NCBI RefSeq assembly: GCF_019219825.1
Contig: NZ_JAHUXH010000002.1
Location: 520,519 to 584,518, forward strand
DNA length: 64,000 nt
Source: Streptomyces sp. TRM70350
Lineage (GTDB): Bacteria; Actinomycetota; Actinomycetes; Streptomycetales; Streptomycetaceae
Direction of reading: 5' to 3'
The translations under genes and the position numbers were made by a program. Shown piece by piece: positions 20,508-29,282 of the stretch. Within the stretch, counting starts at the first letter, position 1. Every line of letters starts with the position of its first letter. A model generated the notes under the pieces. The model saw only the letters and a list, made by a program, of their open reading frames with translations, did no database searches and was not told where the DNA came from.

Positions 20508-22367
20508 CTATCCTGCACCCTCGTCCCCGAACAGGGCGAGGGCCGTGTTCACCAGGCCGATATGGCTGAACGCCTGCGGGAAGTTGCCGAGCTGGCGGTC
20601 GGCCACGGGGTCGTACTCCTCGGCCAGCAGGCCCACGTCGTTCGTCAGCCGCACCAGCCGTTCGAACAGCTCGCGGGCCTCCTTCGTCCGCCCCGTCATG
20701 TGCAGCGCGTCCGCGAGCCAGAACGAGCACACGAGAAACGTGCCCTCACCGCCGGGCAGCCCGTCGACGACCGCGTGATCGGTGCTGTAGCGGCGCAGGT
20801 AGCCGCCGTGGCCGAGCTCGGCGCGGACCGCCTCGACGGTGCCCTGCACGCGCGGGTCGTCGGGCGGCAGAAAGCCCACGCGCGGGATGAGCAGCAGGGC
20901 CGCGTCGAGTTCTTGGGAGCCGTAGTACTGCGTGAAGGTGTTCCGCCCGGGGTCGTAGCCCCGCTCGCACACCTCGCGATGCACCTCCTCGCGCAGCTTC
21001 CGCCAGCCGTGCAGATCGCCCTTCAGCTCCGGATGCCGCTCCATGGTGCGCACCGCGCGGTCCGCGGCCACCCACACCATCACCTTGGAGTGCACGAACT
21101 GACGGCGGCCGCCACGCACCTCCCACAGCCCCTCGTCCGGCTGCCGCCACGCCGACCGCACGAACTCCATCAGGGCGCACTGCAGTTGCCACATGTGCGG
21201 CTTGACGGCCATCCCCGCACGCCGCGCCAGCGACAGCGAGTCCATCACCTGGCCGTACACGTCCAGCTGCAGCTGCCGTACGGCGGCATTGCCGATCCGG
21301 ACCGGGGTGGAACCGGCGAAACCGTTCAGCCAGGGCAGTACGGACTCGGGCAGCCGTCGCTCCCCGGCCAGCCCGTACATGATCTGCATGTCCGCCGGGG
21401 CGCCCGCGACCGCGCGCACCAGCCAGTCACGCCAGGCCTCGGCCTCCTCGCGGTATCCGGCCGTGAGCAGCGCGCCCAGGGTGAGGGTGGAGTCGCGCAG
21501 CCAGCAGTAGCGGTAGTCCCAGTTGCGTACGCCGCCGATCTCCTCAGGGAGGGACGTGGTGGGGGCGGCCACGATGCCGCCGGTCGGGGCGTAGGTGAGG
21601 GCCTTGAGAGTGATCAGCGAGCGGAGCACGGTGTCCTTGTGCGGGCCGTTGTAGCGGCACCGGGCCGACCAGGCCTGCCAGTCCGCGACGCTGGTGCTCA
21701 GCGCGTTGTAGGGGTCGACGAGGGGCGGGCGCGGCTCGTGGGAGGGGTGCCAGGTGAGCACGAACGCGACCTTCTCGCCCTCGCCGACCGTGAACTCCGA
21801 GTGGGTGCCGAGGTTCTCGCCCCAGGTGGGCACGGGCGGCTCGCTGCGCAGCCACACCGAGTCCGGACCCGCGACGGCCACCCGATGGCCGTCGGTCCGG
21901 CGCATCCACGGCACGATCGAGCCGTAGTCGAAGCGCAGGCGGAGGGTGCTGCGGACGGTCACCCGGCCGCTGAGGCCCTCCACGATGCGTACGAGGTCGG
22001 GGGCGCGGTTGCGCTGCGGCATCAGGTCGGTGACCCGGACCGAGCCCTGGGGGGTGTCCCACTCGGTGTCCAGGACCAGCGTGCCGGGGCGGTAGGCACG
22101 CCGCGTGCAGGTGTGTGGGGTGCCGTCGGCGTCCGCGGCGTCCTCAGCCTCCTCGGGTTCCTTGGGGGCGATGCGCCAGTGGCCGTTCTCCTCGTCGCCG
22201 AGCAACTTGGCGAAGCAGGCGGCCGAGTCGAAGCGGGGCAGGCACAGCCAGTCGATGGAGCCGTCCCTGCCGACGAGGGCGGCGGTCTGTTCGTCGCCGA
22301 TGAGGGCGTAGTCCTCGATGCGGCTCTTGGCGATGTCCTCGGCGGAGATCCTGGTGGGCGGGTGCAC
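20508..22367 (-). CDS. Glycoside hydrolase family 15 protein (glucoamylase/trehalase type)
   Basis: About 619 residues from GTG 22367 (VHPPTRISAEDIAKSRIEDY); the open frame continues to 22700 but that part is His/Pro/Arg low-complexity sequence and was excluded. The N-terminal domain opens with IEDYALIGDEQTAALVGRDG. The (alpha/alpha)6 catalytic domain contains NWDYRYCWLRD (about residue 285) and EGTFLVCSFWLADALHMTGR near the end. Actinobacterial members include alpha,alpha-trehalases and maltose or glucoside hydrolases; the specificity is open. No signal peptide, so cytoplasmic. The start is uncertain because no Shine-Dalgarno is evident. Confidence 0.88.
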   Translation of the reverse strand: MHPPTRISAEDIAKSRIEDYALIGDEQTAALVGRDGSIDWLCLPRFDSAACFAKLLGDEENGHWRIAPKEPEEAEDAADADGTPHTCTRRAYRPGTLVLDTEWDTPQGSVRVTDLMPQRNRAPDLVRIVEGLSGRVTVRSTLRLRFDYGSIVPWMRRTDGHRVAVAGPDSVWLRSEPPVPTWGENLGTHSEFTVGEGEKVAFVLTWHPSHEPRPPLVDPYNALSTSVADWQAWSARCRYNGPHKDTVLRSLITLKALTYAPTGGIVAAPTTSLPEEIGGVRNWDYRYCWLRDSTLTLGALLTAGYREEAEAWRDWLVRAVAGAPADMQIMYGLAGERRLPESVLPWLNGFAGSTPVRIGNAAVRQLQLDVYGQVMDSLSLARRAGMAVKPHMWQLQCALMEFVRSAWRQPDEGLWEVRGGRRQFVHSKVMVWVAADRAVRTMERHPELKGDLHGWRKLREEVHREVCERGYDPGRNTFTQYYGSQELDAALLLIPRVGFLPPDDPRVQGTVEAVRAELGHGGYLRRYSTDHAVVDGLPGGEGTFLVCSFWLADALHMTGRTKEARELFERLVRLTNDVGLLAEEYDPVADRQLGNFPQAFSHIGLVNTALALFGDEGAG

Positions 22368-22469
22368 GGAGTGCGGGTGCCCAGAGGGCCGTCGGGCAAT
22401 CGGGGGTGAAGACCGGCTGGGTGACCGGGGCTGCACTGGGGTGGGTGGGGGCGGGGTGTGGTTTGAGCG

Positions 22470-22712
22470 GTGGGGGCTGGGCCGGGGCGGGCGTGTGCGG
22501 CATGGGTCGTGCGGGCTGGGCCGGGGCCGGTGCGAATGGGTCGCGCGGGCTACGCCGGTGTGCGTTCGGGTGACGAGGGCCCGGACCGGTGCCGTTGCGG
22601 CGTGGTCGACGCGGCACGCCGGTGCGTGCGGCATGGGTGGCGCGGTCACCGCGGTGCGTGCCGCAGGGTGGCGCGGGCTACGCCGATGCCGGTGCGGCAT
22701 TCGGGACCCGGG
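22470..22712. repeat. Degenerate GC-rich repeats between GH15 and SURF1 genes
   Basis: This gene-free stretch repeats phrases such as GGGTCGCGCGGGCTACGCCG (about 22544-22563), GGTGGCGCGGGCTACGCCGA (about 22670) and GTGCGGCATGGGT. The spacing is irregular. It looks like decayed tandem duplications and interrupts the minus-strand gene series. I see no promoter that stands out. Confidence 0.45.
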
Positions 22713-23522
22713 TTACACCGGGGCCGGTGCCGTCTCCTCCTGTTGCTTCTTGGTCGCCGCCTGCGCACGGTCCCGGGCCTCGCGGCGGGCCAGGATCACC
22801 CAGCCGACCGGGACGCCCGCGGAGAACAGCCACCATTGGACGGCGTACGCCATGTGGTTGCCGATGCTGTCGTGGTCCGGGGCGGGGATCAGCTCGGGCG
22901 TGTCGCCCTTCGGCTCGGGCGCGGTCATTTCGATGTACCCGCCGAGGACCTGCTTGCCGAGGCGCTCGGCCTCCTGCTCGCTGTTGATCAGCATGATCTG
23001 GCGGTCCGGCAGGCCCTGGACGTTCTTGATGCCGCTCTGGGCGGTCGTCTGGTCCTGCATCAGGCGCCCGGTGACGGTGATCTCACCCTGCGGGGGTGCC
23101 GGGATCTTCGGGAACGCCGTCTGGCTCAGCCCGTCGGAGGGCACCCAGCCCCGGTTGACCAGCAGGACCTTGCCGTCGCTCAGGACGAAAGGGGTCAGCA
23201 CGTGGTAGCCGACCTCGTCGTCCGCGTTGGTCCGGCGGCGTACGACGACCTCGTGCGCGGTGTCGAAACGTCCCTGCGCGGTCACGCGCCGGTACAGGTC
23301 GGCGTCCTTGACCTGAGCCCCGGGCGAGGTCAGCGACTCGACCGGGACCGGCTCGGCGGCCAGCGACTCGGCGATCACGTTGTTCAGCGCGACCCTGCGC
23401 TCGTGCCGGTGCAGCTGCCAGAAGCCCAGATCGATCATCGTCGGGATGAGCGCGAGGGCGACAAGGGTGAGGATCACCCACTGCCGGGACAACAGGAAGC
23501 GGTACACCCCACGACCGTACAT
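22713..23522 (-). CDS. SURF1 family cytochrome oxidase assembly protein
   Basis: A 269-residue membrane protein of the SURF1 family, which helps deliver heme a into the aa3-type cytochrome c oxidase. It has the expected two-helix layout: helix one at about residues 15-35 (WVILTLVALALIPTMIDLGF) followed by the signature GFWQLHRHERR, an extracytoplasmic domain with LVNRGWVPSDG, and a C-terminal helix (AYAVQWWLFSAGVPVGWVIL). A Gln/Glu/Thr tail follows. The ATG at 23522 (MYGRGVYRFLLSRQW) is a typical SURF1 beginning. Aerobic respiration role (family knowledge). Confidence 0.93.
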   Translation of the reverse strand: MYGRGVYRFLLSRQWVILTLVALALIPTMIDLGFWQLHRHERRVALNNVIAESLAAEPVPVESLTSPGAQVKDADLYRRVTAQGRFDTAHEVVVRRRTNADDEVGYHVLTPFVLSDGKVLLVNRGWVPSDGLSQTAFPKIPAPPQGEITVTGRLMQDQTTAQSGIKNVQGLPDRQIMLINSEQEAERLGKQVLGGYIEMTAPEPKGDTPELIPAPDHDSIGNHMAYAVQWWLFSAGVPVGWVILARREARDRAQAATKKQQEETAPAPV

Positions 23523-23574
23523 CTCGGGCCGTGGGGTGCGGTGGGTGGGGGTGTGCGGGACGGGCTCCCGGGGC

Positions 23575-23808
23575 TCAGACGCGGTCGACGATGCCCACCC
23601 TCCCCTCCGCGCGTGCACAGTGGGCACCGCAGTACCAGTGGCCCTCGACCTCGACGCCCTGTCCGATGATCTGGACCCGGCAGTGCTCGCAGATGGGTGC
23701 CATGCGGTGGATCGCACAGGCGAAGCAGTCGAAGACATGCACCGCGCCCTGCGCGTGCACCTCAAAGGTCATTCCGTAGTTATTGCCGCAAACTTCGCAA
23801 GTCGCCAT
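23575..23808 (-). CDS. Small multi-cysteine zinc-ribbon protein
   Basis: A 77-residue protein with four paired metal-ligand motifs: CEVC at residue 4, CFAC and a nearby His, CEHC, and CGAHC. These fit two zinc ribbons or treble-clef knuckles (MATCEVCGNNYGMTFEV, then FDCFACAIHRMAPICEHC). Similar actinobacterial proteins are annotated as prokaryotic metallothionein-like or zinc-finger proteins. The start at 23808 removes 21 non-conserved residues from the longest frame. It lies between the exonuclease and SURF1 genes on the same strand. Function unknown. Confidence 0.85.
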   Translation of the reverse strand: MATCEVCGNNYGMTFEVHAQGAVHVFDCFACAIHRMAPICEHCRVQIIGQGVEVEGHWYCGAHCARAEGRVGIVDRV

Positions 23809-23887
23809 GCGCCACAGGGTGAGCCGTCCCCGAGGCGCGGGCGAGTGGGCGCCGGGCGAGTCGCACACCAATCACCCGTCCGTACGG

Positions 23888-24889
23888 TCATGCCTCCGAC
23901 GCCGGTTCCACATCCCTCAGGAGCTGTCCGAACGCCGCCTCGTCGACCACCGGTGTGCCGTACTGCCGGGCCTTGACGACCTTCGAGGTGCCCGAGTCGG
24001 GGTCGTTGGTGACGAGCAGGCTGGTCAGCCGGGACAGGCTCGTGGCGACATGCAGCCCCGCCTCGACGGCGCGGTCCTCCAGCAGTTCCCGCTCGACGGA
24101 GGTGTCCCCGGAGAAGGCGACCCGCATCCCCTGCTTGAGGCGTTTGCCCTCCTCGTACCGCCCTGGGTTCGGGTACGGGCAGGCGGGCCTCTTGCGGGAC
24201 GGACGCCAGCCGCCCGGCCGATAGCCGCTGGAGCCGCCGTATCCGCCCGCCCGTTGCTGGATCAGGGCGGCAGGCCGCTCCACCCACTCGGTCAGCGGCC
24301 GGCACTCGTGCAGCGGCAGCCGCACACCGCCCTCCGCCGCGGCCCTGAGGCTCGGCCGGAACGCCTCCGCCAGCACGCGCGCGTCGTCCAGCGCGTGGTG
24401 CGCCCGCCGCTGTACGACGCCGAAGTGCGCGGCCAGCGACTCCAGCTTGTGGTTGGGCAGCGGCAGCTGAAGCGCCTTGGACAGGGCGATGGTGCACAGC
24501 CGCTGACGTACCGGCGCGTCGCGCTGCACGCGCGCGTACTCGCGGGCGATCATCTGCCAGTCGAACACGGCGTTGTGCGCGACGAGGACCCGGCCCTCCA
24601 GCCGGGTCGCGAACTCCTCGGCGATGTCCTGGAAGAGGGGCGCCCCTTCGAGCGCCTCGCTCGTCAGCCCGTGGATCCACACCGGACCCGGGTCCCGCTC
24701 GGGATTCACCAGCGTGTACCAGTGGTCCTCGACCTCACCGCGCCCGTCCAGCCGGTAGACCGCGGCGGAGATGATCCGGTCGTCCCGGGCCAGTCCGGTG
24801 GTCTCCACGTCAACGACCGCGTATCCGTGGGGATACGCGGCCGGCCAGACTGTCGGGGAGGACGCTGCGGTCGTACGGTCTTCGAGCAT
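23888..24889 (-). CDS. DEDDh 3'-5' exonuclease with C-terminal BRCT domain
   Basis: A 333-residue protein. The N-terminal exonuclease domain resembles the DNA polymerase III epsilon (DnaQ) fold: ExoI motif VVDVETTGLARDDRI (residues 25-39), ExoII VLVAHNAVFDWQMI (101-114) and ExoIII HHALDDARVLAEAF (164-177), giving the Asp-Glu-Asp-Asp-His set. A flexible Gly/Tyr/Arg linker (about 213-240) leads to a BRCT-like module: KQGMRVAFSGDTSVERELLE, then HVATSLSRLTSLLVTNDPDS. Likely roles are DNA repair or proofreading-like trimming. Start taken as MLEDRTTAASS; a GTG two codons earlier is possible. Confidence 0.92.
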   Translation of the reverse strand: MLEDRTTAASSPTVWPAAYPHGYAVVDVETTGLARDDRIISAAVYRLDGRGEVEDHWYTLVNPERDPGPVWIHGLTSEALEGAPLFQDIAEEFATRLEGRVLVAHNAVFDWQMIAREYARVQRDAPVRQRLCTIALSKALQLPLPNHKLESLAAHFGVVQRRAHHALDDARVLAEAFRPSLRAAAEGGVRLPLHECRPLTEWVERPAALIQQRAGGYGGSSGYRPGGWRPSRKRPACPYPNPGRYEEGKRLKQGMRVAFSGDTSVERELLEDRAVEAGLHVATSLSRLTSLLVTNDPDSGTSKVVKARQYGTPVVDEAAFGQLLRDVEPASEA

Positions 24890-25030
24890 GGTCACTGAGG
24901 ATACGGGCCGGGACTGACACCGCTGTCCGTCAGGTCTCCTGCTCCGTCCGCCCGTTCGAGAGGCGTACGTCTGCGGCGGCGAGGGCGGGTCGCCACGCAG
25001 CCGTGACGTGCCTTGGTACATGCTCCGACC

Positions 25031-25741
25031 GTGACGGAACCTACCCATGGCGAGGCCCATGGAGGCGCGCTCGGCGAACGCCTCAACTGGCTGCGGGCGG
25101 CGGTCCTCGGCGCCAACGACGGCATCGTCTCCACCGCCGGCCTGGTCGTCGGCGTGGCCGGCGCGACGGACGACCGCTCCGTCCTCCTCACGGCAGGCCT
25201 CGCGGGCCTGCTCGCCGGCTCCATGTCGATGGGCGCCGGGGAGTACGTCTCGGTCTCCACCCAGCGCGACTCCGAGATGGCCGCTCTGGCCCTGGAGACA
25301 CGGGAACTGAGGGAGCAGCCGGATGCCGAGCTGGAGGAGCTGACGGACCTTCTGGAGGAACGCGGACTGTCCCGGGACGTGGCCCGGGAAGCGGCGGTCC
25401 AGCTGACAGAACGTGACGCCCTGCGCGCACACGCGCGCGTGGAACTCGGCATCGACCCCGACGAGCTGACGAACCCCTGGCACGCGGCGTGGGCGAGCTT
25501 CCTCGCGTTCACGGCGGGTGCCCTGCTGCCGTTGCTGGCGATCGTGCTGCCGCCCGCGGGCTGGCGGCTGCTCGTGACGGTGGGGTCGGTGCTGGTGGCG
25601 CTGGCCTTCACCGGGTGGAGCAGCGCGCGCCTGGGGGCGGCGGAGCCGGGGCGGGCCGTGGTGCGGAACATGGGAGGCGGGGCGGTGGCCATGGGGGTCA
25701 CTTATGCGGCGGGGAGTCTGCTGGGGGCGGCGGGGGTCTAG
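25031..25741 (+). CDS. VIT1/CCC1 family metal transporter
   Basis: A 236-residue polytopic protein of the vacuolar iron transporter family, expected to move Fe2+ or Mn2+ out of the cytoplasm. It opens with the family signature LNWLRAAVLGANDGIVSTAG and continues with GLLAGSMSMGAGEYVSVSTQ, which contains the metal-site Met/Glu. A cytoplasmic acidic helical loop (ELREQPDAELEELTDLLEER) and three C-terminal helices follow. The GTG at 25031 is preferred to an upstream TTG. There is no clear Shine-Dalgarno. Divergent from the exonuclease gene. Confidence 0.92.
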   Translation: MTEPTHGEAHGGALGERLNWLRAAVLGANDGIVSTAGLVVGVAGATDDRSVLLTAGLAGLLAGSMSMGAGEYVSVSTQRDSEMAALALETRELREQPDAELEELTDLLEERGLSRDVAREAAVQLTERDALRAHARVELGIDPDELTNPWHAAWASFLAFTAGALLPLLAIVLPPAGWRLLVTVGSVLVALAFTGWSSARLGAAEPGRAVVRNMGGGAVAMGVTYAAGSLLGAAGV

Positions 25742-25854
25742 GCCCGTGCTCGGGCCGAAGTCGCCGACCATTGGTGGAGGTCGCCAACAAGCAAGCGCGT
25801 ACCGCCGGTAATACTTGTCGGTAACAACCCCTAGCCGTGGCCGACCGGCGGTCC

Positions 25855-25860
25855 TACGGT
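25855..25860 (+). promoter_or_regulatory. -10 element consistent with leaderless start
   Basis: TACGGT lies exactly six bases before the ATG at 25867 and no Shine-Dalgarno precedes that ATG, the TANNNT-N6-ATG arrangement of leaderless actinobacterial genes. Confidence 0.45.
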
Positions 25861-25866
25861 GCACGC

Positions 25867-26751
25867 ATGCCGAGCCTCCCCAATGTCGTGGTCTGGTCCA
25901 TACCGGCCTTCGTGCTGCTCACCGTCATCGAGATGATCAGCGTCCGCCTCCATCCGGACGAGGAGGCGGCCGGTTACGAGGCCAAGGACGCCGCCACGAG
26001 CGTCACCATGGGACTCGGCAGTCTCTTCTTCGACCTGCTGTGGAAGATCCCGATCGTCGCCGTCTACACGGCCGTCTACGAGCTGACGCCGCTGCGCGTG
26101 CCCGTGCTGTGGTGGACCGTTGTGCTGATGCTGCTGGCGCAGGACTTCTTCTACTACTGGTCGCACCGCGGTCACCACGTCATCCGCATCCTGTGGGCCT
26201 GTCACGTGGTGCACCATTCGAGCAGGAAGTTCAATCTGACCACCGCGCTGCGTCAGCCATGGACGTCTCTGACCGTTTGGCCGTTCTATGTTCCTTTGAT
26301 CGCTCTCGGTGTGCATCCGGCCGCTCTGGCCTTCTGCTCGTCCGCGAACCTCGTCTACCAGTTCTGGATCCACACCGAGCGGATCGACAAGATGCCCCGG
26401 TGGTTCGAGTTCGCGTTCAACACGCCGTCCCACCACCGGGTGCACCACGCCTCCCAAGGCGGCTATCTCGACCGCAACTTCGGCGGGATCCTCATCGTCT
26501 GGGACCGCCTGTTCGGCTCCTTCGTCGCCGAGACCGAGCGGCCGGTGTACGGACTGACCAAGAACATCAACACCTACAACCCGCTGAAGGTCGCCACCCA
26601 CGAGTACGTCGCCATCGCCAAGGACCTCAGGGCCGCCCGCGGTTGGCGCGAGCGTGCGGGGCGCCTGTTCCGCGGACCGGGCTGGCAGCCGACGCCGGCA
26701 CCCTCGCCCGCGCCGTCGCCGGAACCGGCCGGGGAGAGCGCGGCGGCGTGA
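25867..26751 (+). CDS. Sterol desaturase/fatty-acid hydroxylase superfamily membrane protein
   Basis: A 294-residue integral membrane di-iron oxygenase-like protein. The three histidine clusters of the superfamily are present: SHRGHHV (about residue 99), CHVVHHSS (about 114) and SHHRVHHA (about 188). Hydrophobic helices flank them (FVLLTVIEMISVRL and LWWTVVLMLLAQDFFYYW). Related proteins hydroxylate or desaturate lipids such as carotenoids, hopanoids or alkylglycerols; the substrate is not identifiable. The tail is Pro/Ala-rich. The last codons overlap the GTG of the next gene, so the two form an operon. A start at GTG 25837 is possible, but the ATG at 25867 has a well-placed -10 for leaderless initiation. 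Confidence 0.88.
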   Translation: MPSLPNVVVWSIPAFVLLTVIEMISVRLHPDEEAAGYEAKDAATSVTMGLGSLFFDLLWKIPIVAVYTAVYELTPLRVPVLWWTVVLMLLAQDFFYYWSHRGHHVIRILWACHVVHHSSRKFNLTTALRQPWTSLTVWPFYVPLIALGVHPAALAFCSSANLVYQFWIHTERIDKMPRWFEFAFNTPSHHRVHHASQGGYLDRNFGGILIVWDRLFGSFVAETERPVYGLTKNINTYNPLKVATHEYVAIAKDLRAARGWRERAGRLFRGPGWQPTPAPSPAPSPEPAGESAAA

Positions 26752-27638
26752 GGACTCCTCGGATACTCCTCGCCGCCTTCGGCCTCGCCGTCGTCGTCGA
26801 CCTCGCCTCGCTCGCCGTCGGCTTCGAGCCCGGGCACACCGTCGCCAAGCCGCTCCTGATGCCCCTCCTCGCCGCCTGGGCCGCCCTGCGCGGCGCGCCC
26901 CGGCTGCTCGTCGCCGCCCTGCTGTTCGGCTGGGGCGGGGACATGCTGCTCCTGTCGGACGCCGAGCCCGCCTTCCTCGCCGGGATGGCCTCCTTCGCCG
27001 TGGGGCACGTCTGCTACCTCGCCCTGTTCAGGGCACACGGCCGACGCAACACCGCTCCACGCGCGCGTAAGGGGTCCTTGCACTATGAGCGTCCGATCAG
27101 GTCGCGTGGTCTGGTGCCGTGCATCGCAAGGCGCCGGAGCGCCCTGGTAGCGGAGCTACCTGGGCGTTTCGGCAACGCGGCGAGGTGCGGTGCCAGGCCG
27201 CGCGACCCGGGCGGGCATAGTGCAAGGACCCCTAAGGGCCTGATCGCCCTCGGCTACGCCGCCGCCCTCACCGGCACCGTGGCCCTGCTCTGGCCCGACC
27301 TGCCCGCCGCCCTGCGCGTCCCCGTCGCCGCCTACAGCGCCCTGCTCACCGCCATGGCGTACGGCGCCCTCACCCGGCTCGGCCTGCTCGCCGGGCTCGG
27401 CGGCGCGCTCTTCATGCTGTCCGACACGCTCATCGCCACCGGCGTCGCCGACTGGCCCCAGCTGCCCGGGCCGGACTTCTGGATCATGCTCACGTACATC
27501 GCCGCGCAGGTCCTGCTGACCGGGGGCACACTCGGCGAGTGGCGCACGCCGCAGCATGCTCCGGATGCCGGTCGCGGTGACCGCGGCGACGAGCGGCCGG
27601 GCCGAACGGACGACCCCGTCCGGCCCGGCCGGCTGTAG
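26748..27638 (+). CDS. YhhN/TMEM86 family lysoplasmalogenase-like protein carrying an in-frame insertion
   Basis: A 296-residue membrane protein. Without the insertion it is about 241 residues, the normal size for YhhN/TMEM86 proteins, some of which hydrolyse lysoplasmalogen. Family features are FGWGGDMLLLSDAEPAFLAG (about residue 62) and GGALFMLSDTLIATGVADW near the end, with about eight membrane helices. Between HGRRNTAPRAR and KGLIALGYAAAL a 162-bp inverted-repeat element plus 3-bp target duplication adds 55 codons with no stop (about residues 109-163), in a loop between helices. Whether the protein still works is unknown. The GTG overlaps the upstream desaturase stop. Confidence 0.85.
   Translation: MRTPRILLAAFGLAVVVDLASLAVGFEPGHTVAKPLLMPLLAAWAALRGAPRLLVAALLFGWGGDMLLLSDAEPAFLAGMASFAVGHVCYLALFRAHGRRNTAPRARKGSLHYERPIRSRGLVPCIARRRSALVAELPGRFGNAARCGARPRDPGGHSARTPKGLIALGYAAALTGTVALLWPDLPAALRVPVAAYSALLTAMAYGALTRLGLLAGLGGALFMLSDTLIATGVADWPQLPGPDFWIMLTYIAAQVLLTGGTLGEWRTPQHAPDAGRGDRGDERPGRTDDPVRPGRL
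27068..27235. mobile_element. Transposase-less inverted-repeat element (long copy) with TAA target duplication
   Basis: A 162-bp element (27071-27232) has perfect 17-bp terminal inverted repeats (GGGGTCCTTGCACTATG and its complement) and is flanked by TAA on both sides. The interior continues as an imperfect palindrome: GTCGCGTGGTCTGGTGCC matches the complement of the right side, and the centre is GGTAGC-GGA-GCTACC. The whole element could therefore fold as one long hairpin. It has no coding capacity of its own. A second, deleted copy with identical ends lies at 60855-60907. The 3-bp TNA-type duplication recalls IS5-family subgroups (inference). Confidence 0.85.
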
Positions 27639-27661
27639 CAGGCGCCCCTCGGCGCGTCGCC

Positions 27662-29179
27662 CTACTTGGTCACGGCGTCCAGCGCGTCCGCCATGCCCCA
27701 GCCGTAGAAGCCGTTGTAGTTCTTCGGCCCCTCGCACACCGCGTCGACCTTGCCGTCACCGTTGATGTCGTACGGGTCCGTGCACGGCGTGCCGTCCGCC
27801 TCGGCGTACAGCAGGGCCTTCACCAGGGCGGGCGGGGCGTACGGGTGCGTCGACTTGATCAGGGCGGCGACGCCCGCGACGTGCGGCGACGCCATCGACG
27901 TACCGGCCATGTAGCCCCACTTGCCGCCGGGCAGCGTGCCCAGGATCAGGCCGCTGGTCGCGGGCGGCTCCGGCTTCTGGTACGCCGTCGAGTCGCCGCC
28001 GGGCGCGGCGATGTCGATGACGCCGAGACCGTGGTTGGAGAAGGACGACTTCAGGCCCTTCGCACCGGTCGCCGCCACCGTGACGAAGCCCGGCAACTGG
28101 GTCGGTATGTCGTAGCACTCGGACGGGTCGATCACCCGTTCGGTGGGCGTGGAGTCGTTGGGGGAGACCGGGTCGATGATCTCGTCGGCCGCGAGGTCGT
28201 AGTTCTCGTTGCCGGCCGCGGCCACGTTGACCGCGCCCTTCTTCTCCGCGTACTTCGAGGCCCGGGTGATGGCCTCCACGAGCGCCTTCTGGTCCGGATC
28301 GTTCTTGCAGTTGAAGTACCAGGGGTCGGTGTAATAGCTGTTGTTCGTGACGTCCACGCCGTGCTCGGCGGCCCAGACGAAGCCGCAGACGACGGCCTCC
28401 GTGTAGAAGTAGCCGGCGGTGGTCGACACCTTGATGCCGGAGACCTTCACGCCCGGCGCCACGCCCGTCATGCCGACGCCGTTCTTGGCGGCCGCGATCT
28501 CCCCGGCCACGTGCGTGCCGTGCGGGCTCTCCTCCGCGCTGGGCCGCCAGGCACCGTCGGTGGTGTCCGGCTTGCCCGTGACACAGTTGACGGACGCCTC
28601 GCGATCGAAGTTCGGGGCGATGTCCGGATGAGTGTCGTCCACGCCGGTGTCGATCACGGCAACGGTCACCCGGTCGCTTCCGAGCGACTTCTCATGCGCC
28701 TTGTCCGCCTTGATCGCCGGCAGGTCCCACTGCAGCGGCTGGAGCGGATCCTGCCCCTCGACGGCCTCCACATCCGCCAGGTCGTCGGCCGTGAGCACCT
28801 TCGGCGTCCCCACGTCGGTCGTGGACTGCGCGGGCAGCGGCGCCGTCCGGGTGGCGCCGGCCGACTGCACCCCCCGCACCTTCCTGATCGTTTGAGCGAA
28901 CCCGGCGTTCGCCGAGTGCACAACGATCACACCGATCTGGTCGTACGACATGACGATCGTTCCGCCGGCCTTGGCGATCGCCTTCTTCACGTGCCCCGAG
29001 GAGCCCTTCCCGGGACGTACGTTGACGACGTAGCTGAGCGAGGTGGCGTCGGTGGCCACCGGGGCGGCGGGCTGCGCCGCGGACGCCGTGGCGTTCGGCA
29101 GGAACGCGAGAGCCGTCGCCATGGCCATCCCGACCGGGATCACCAGGGCACGGCGGTGGCGGGGGTGAGGCACTGTCAT
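27662..29179 (-). CDS. Secreted subtilisin-like serine protease (S8), copy 1
   Basis: A 505-residue preproprotease. A signal peptide (residues 1-34, ending FLPNATASA) is followed by an I9-like propeptide (about 46-115; YVVNVRPG to GVQSAGATRTAPL). The S8 catalytic domain has Asp177 in VAVIDTGVDDTHPD, His220 in PHGTHVAGE, the oxyanion Asn region VTNNSYY and Ser428 in AGTSMASPHVAGV. The C terminus has a calcium-site-like DINGDGKVD. The neighbouring upstream gene at 29283-30806 is a close paralogue, so this is a tandem duplication. Expected role is extracellular protein degradation during growth or development. The ATG at 29179 has GGAG upstream. Confidence 0.95.
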   Translation of the reverse strand: MTVPHPRHRRALVIPVGMAMATALAFLPNATASAAQPAAPVATDATSLSYVVNVRPGKGSSGHVKKAIAKAGGTIVMSYDQIGVIVVHSANAGFAQTIRKVRGVQSAGATRTAPLPAQSTTDVGTPKVLTADDLADVEAVEGQDPLQPLQWDLPAIKADKAHEKSLGSDRVTVAVIDTGVDDTHPDIAPNFDREASVNCVTGKPDTTDGAWRPSAEESPHGTHVAGEIAAAKNGVGMTGVAPGVKVSGIKVSTTAGYFYTEAVVCGFVWAAEHGVDVTNNSYYTDPWYFNCKNDPDQKALVEAITRASKYAEKKGAVNVAAAGNENYDLAADEIIDPVSPNDSTPTERVIDPSECYDIPTQLPGFVTVAATGAKGLKSSFSNHGLGVIDIAAPGGDSTAYQKPEPPATSGLILGTLPGGKWGYMAGTSMASPHVAGVAALIKSTHPYAPPALVKALLYAEADGTPCTDPYDINGDGKVDAVCEGPKNYNGFYGWGMADALDAVTK

Positions 29180-29240
29180 GGTGTGCGTGTCTCCAGTTCG
29201 TTCGCGGTACGAGCGGACCGTGCGGGACGTACATGGTCGG

Positions 29241-29272
29241 GGCGGCGCGGCCGGAGCACCGGCCGCGCCGCC
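29241..29272 (-). terminator. Perfect hairpin between the two subtilase genes
   Basis: GGCGGCGCGGCCGG-AGCA-CCGGCCGCGCCGCC, a 14-bp perfect stem with a tetraloop, begins 11 bases after the stop of the upstream protease gene. This suggests the two protease genes are separate transcription units. Confidence 0.75.
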
Positions 29273-29282
29273 GTCTGGGCCA

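Noticed and set aside
22368..22700. N-terminal extension of the GH15 protein
   Set aside because: His/Pro/Arg low-complexity sequence overlapping degenerate repeats; GH15 homology starts just after 22367.
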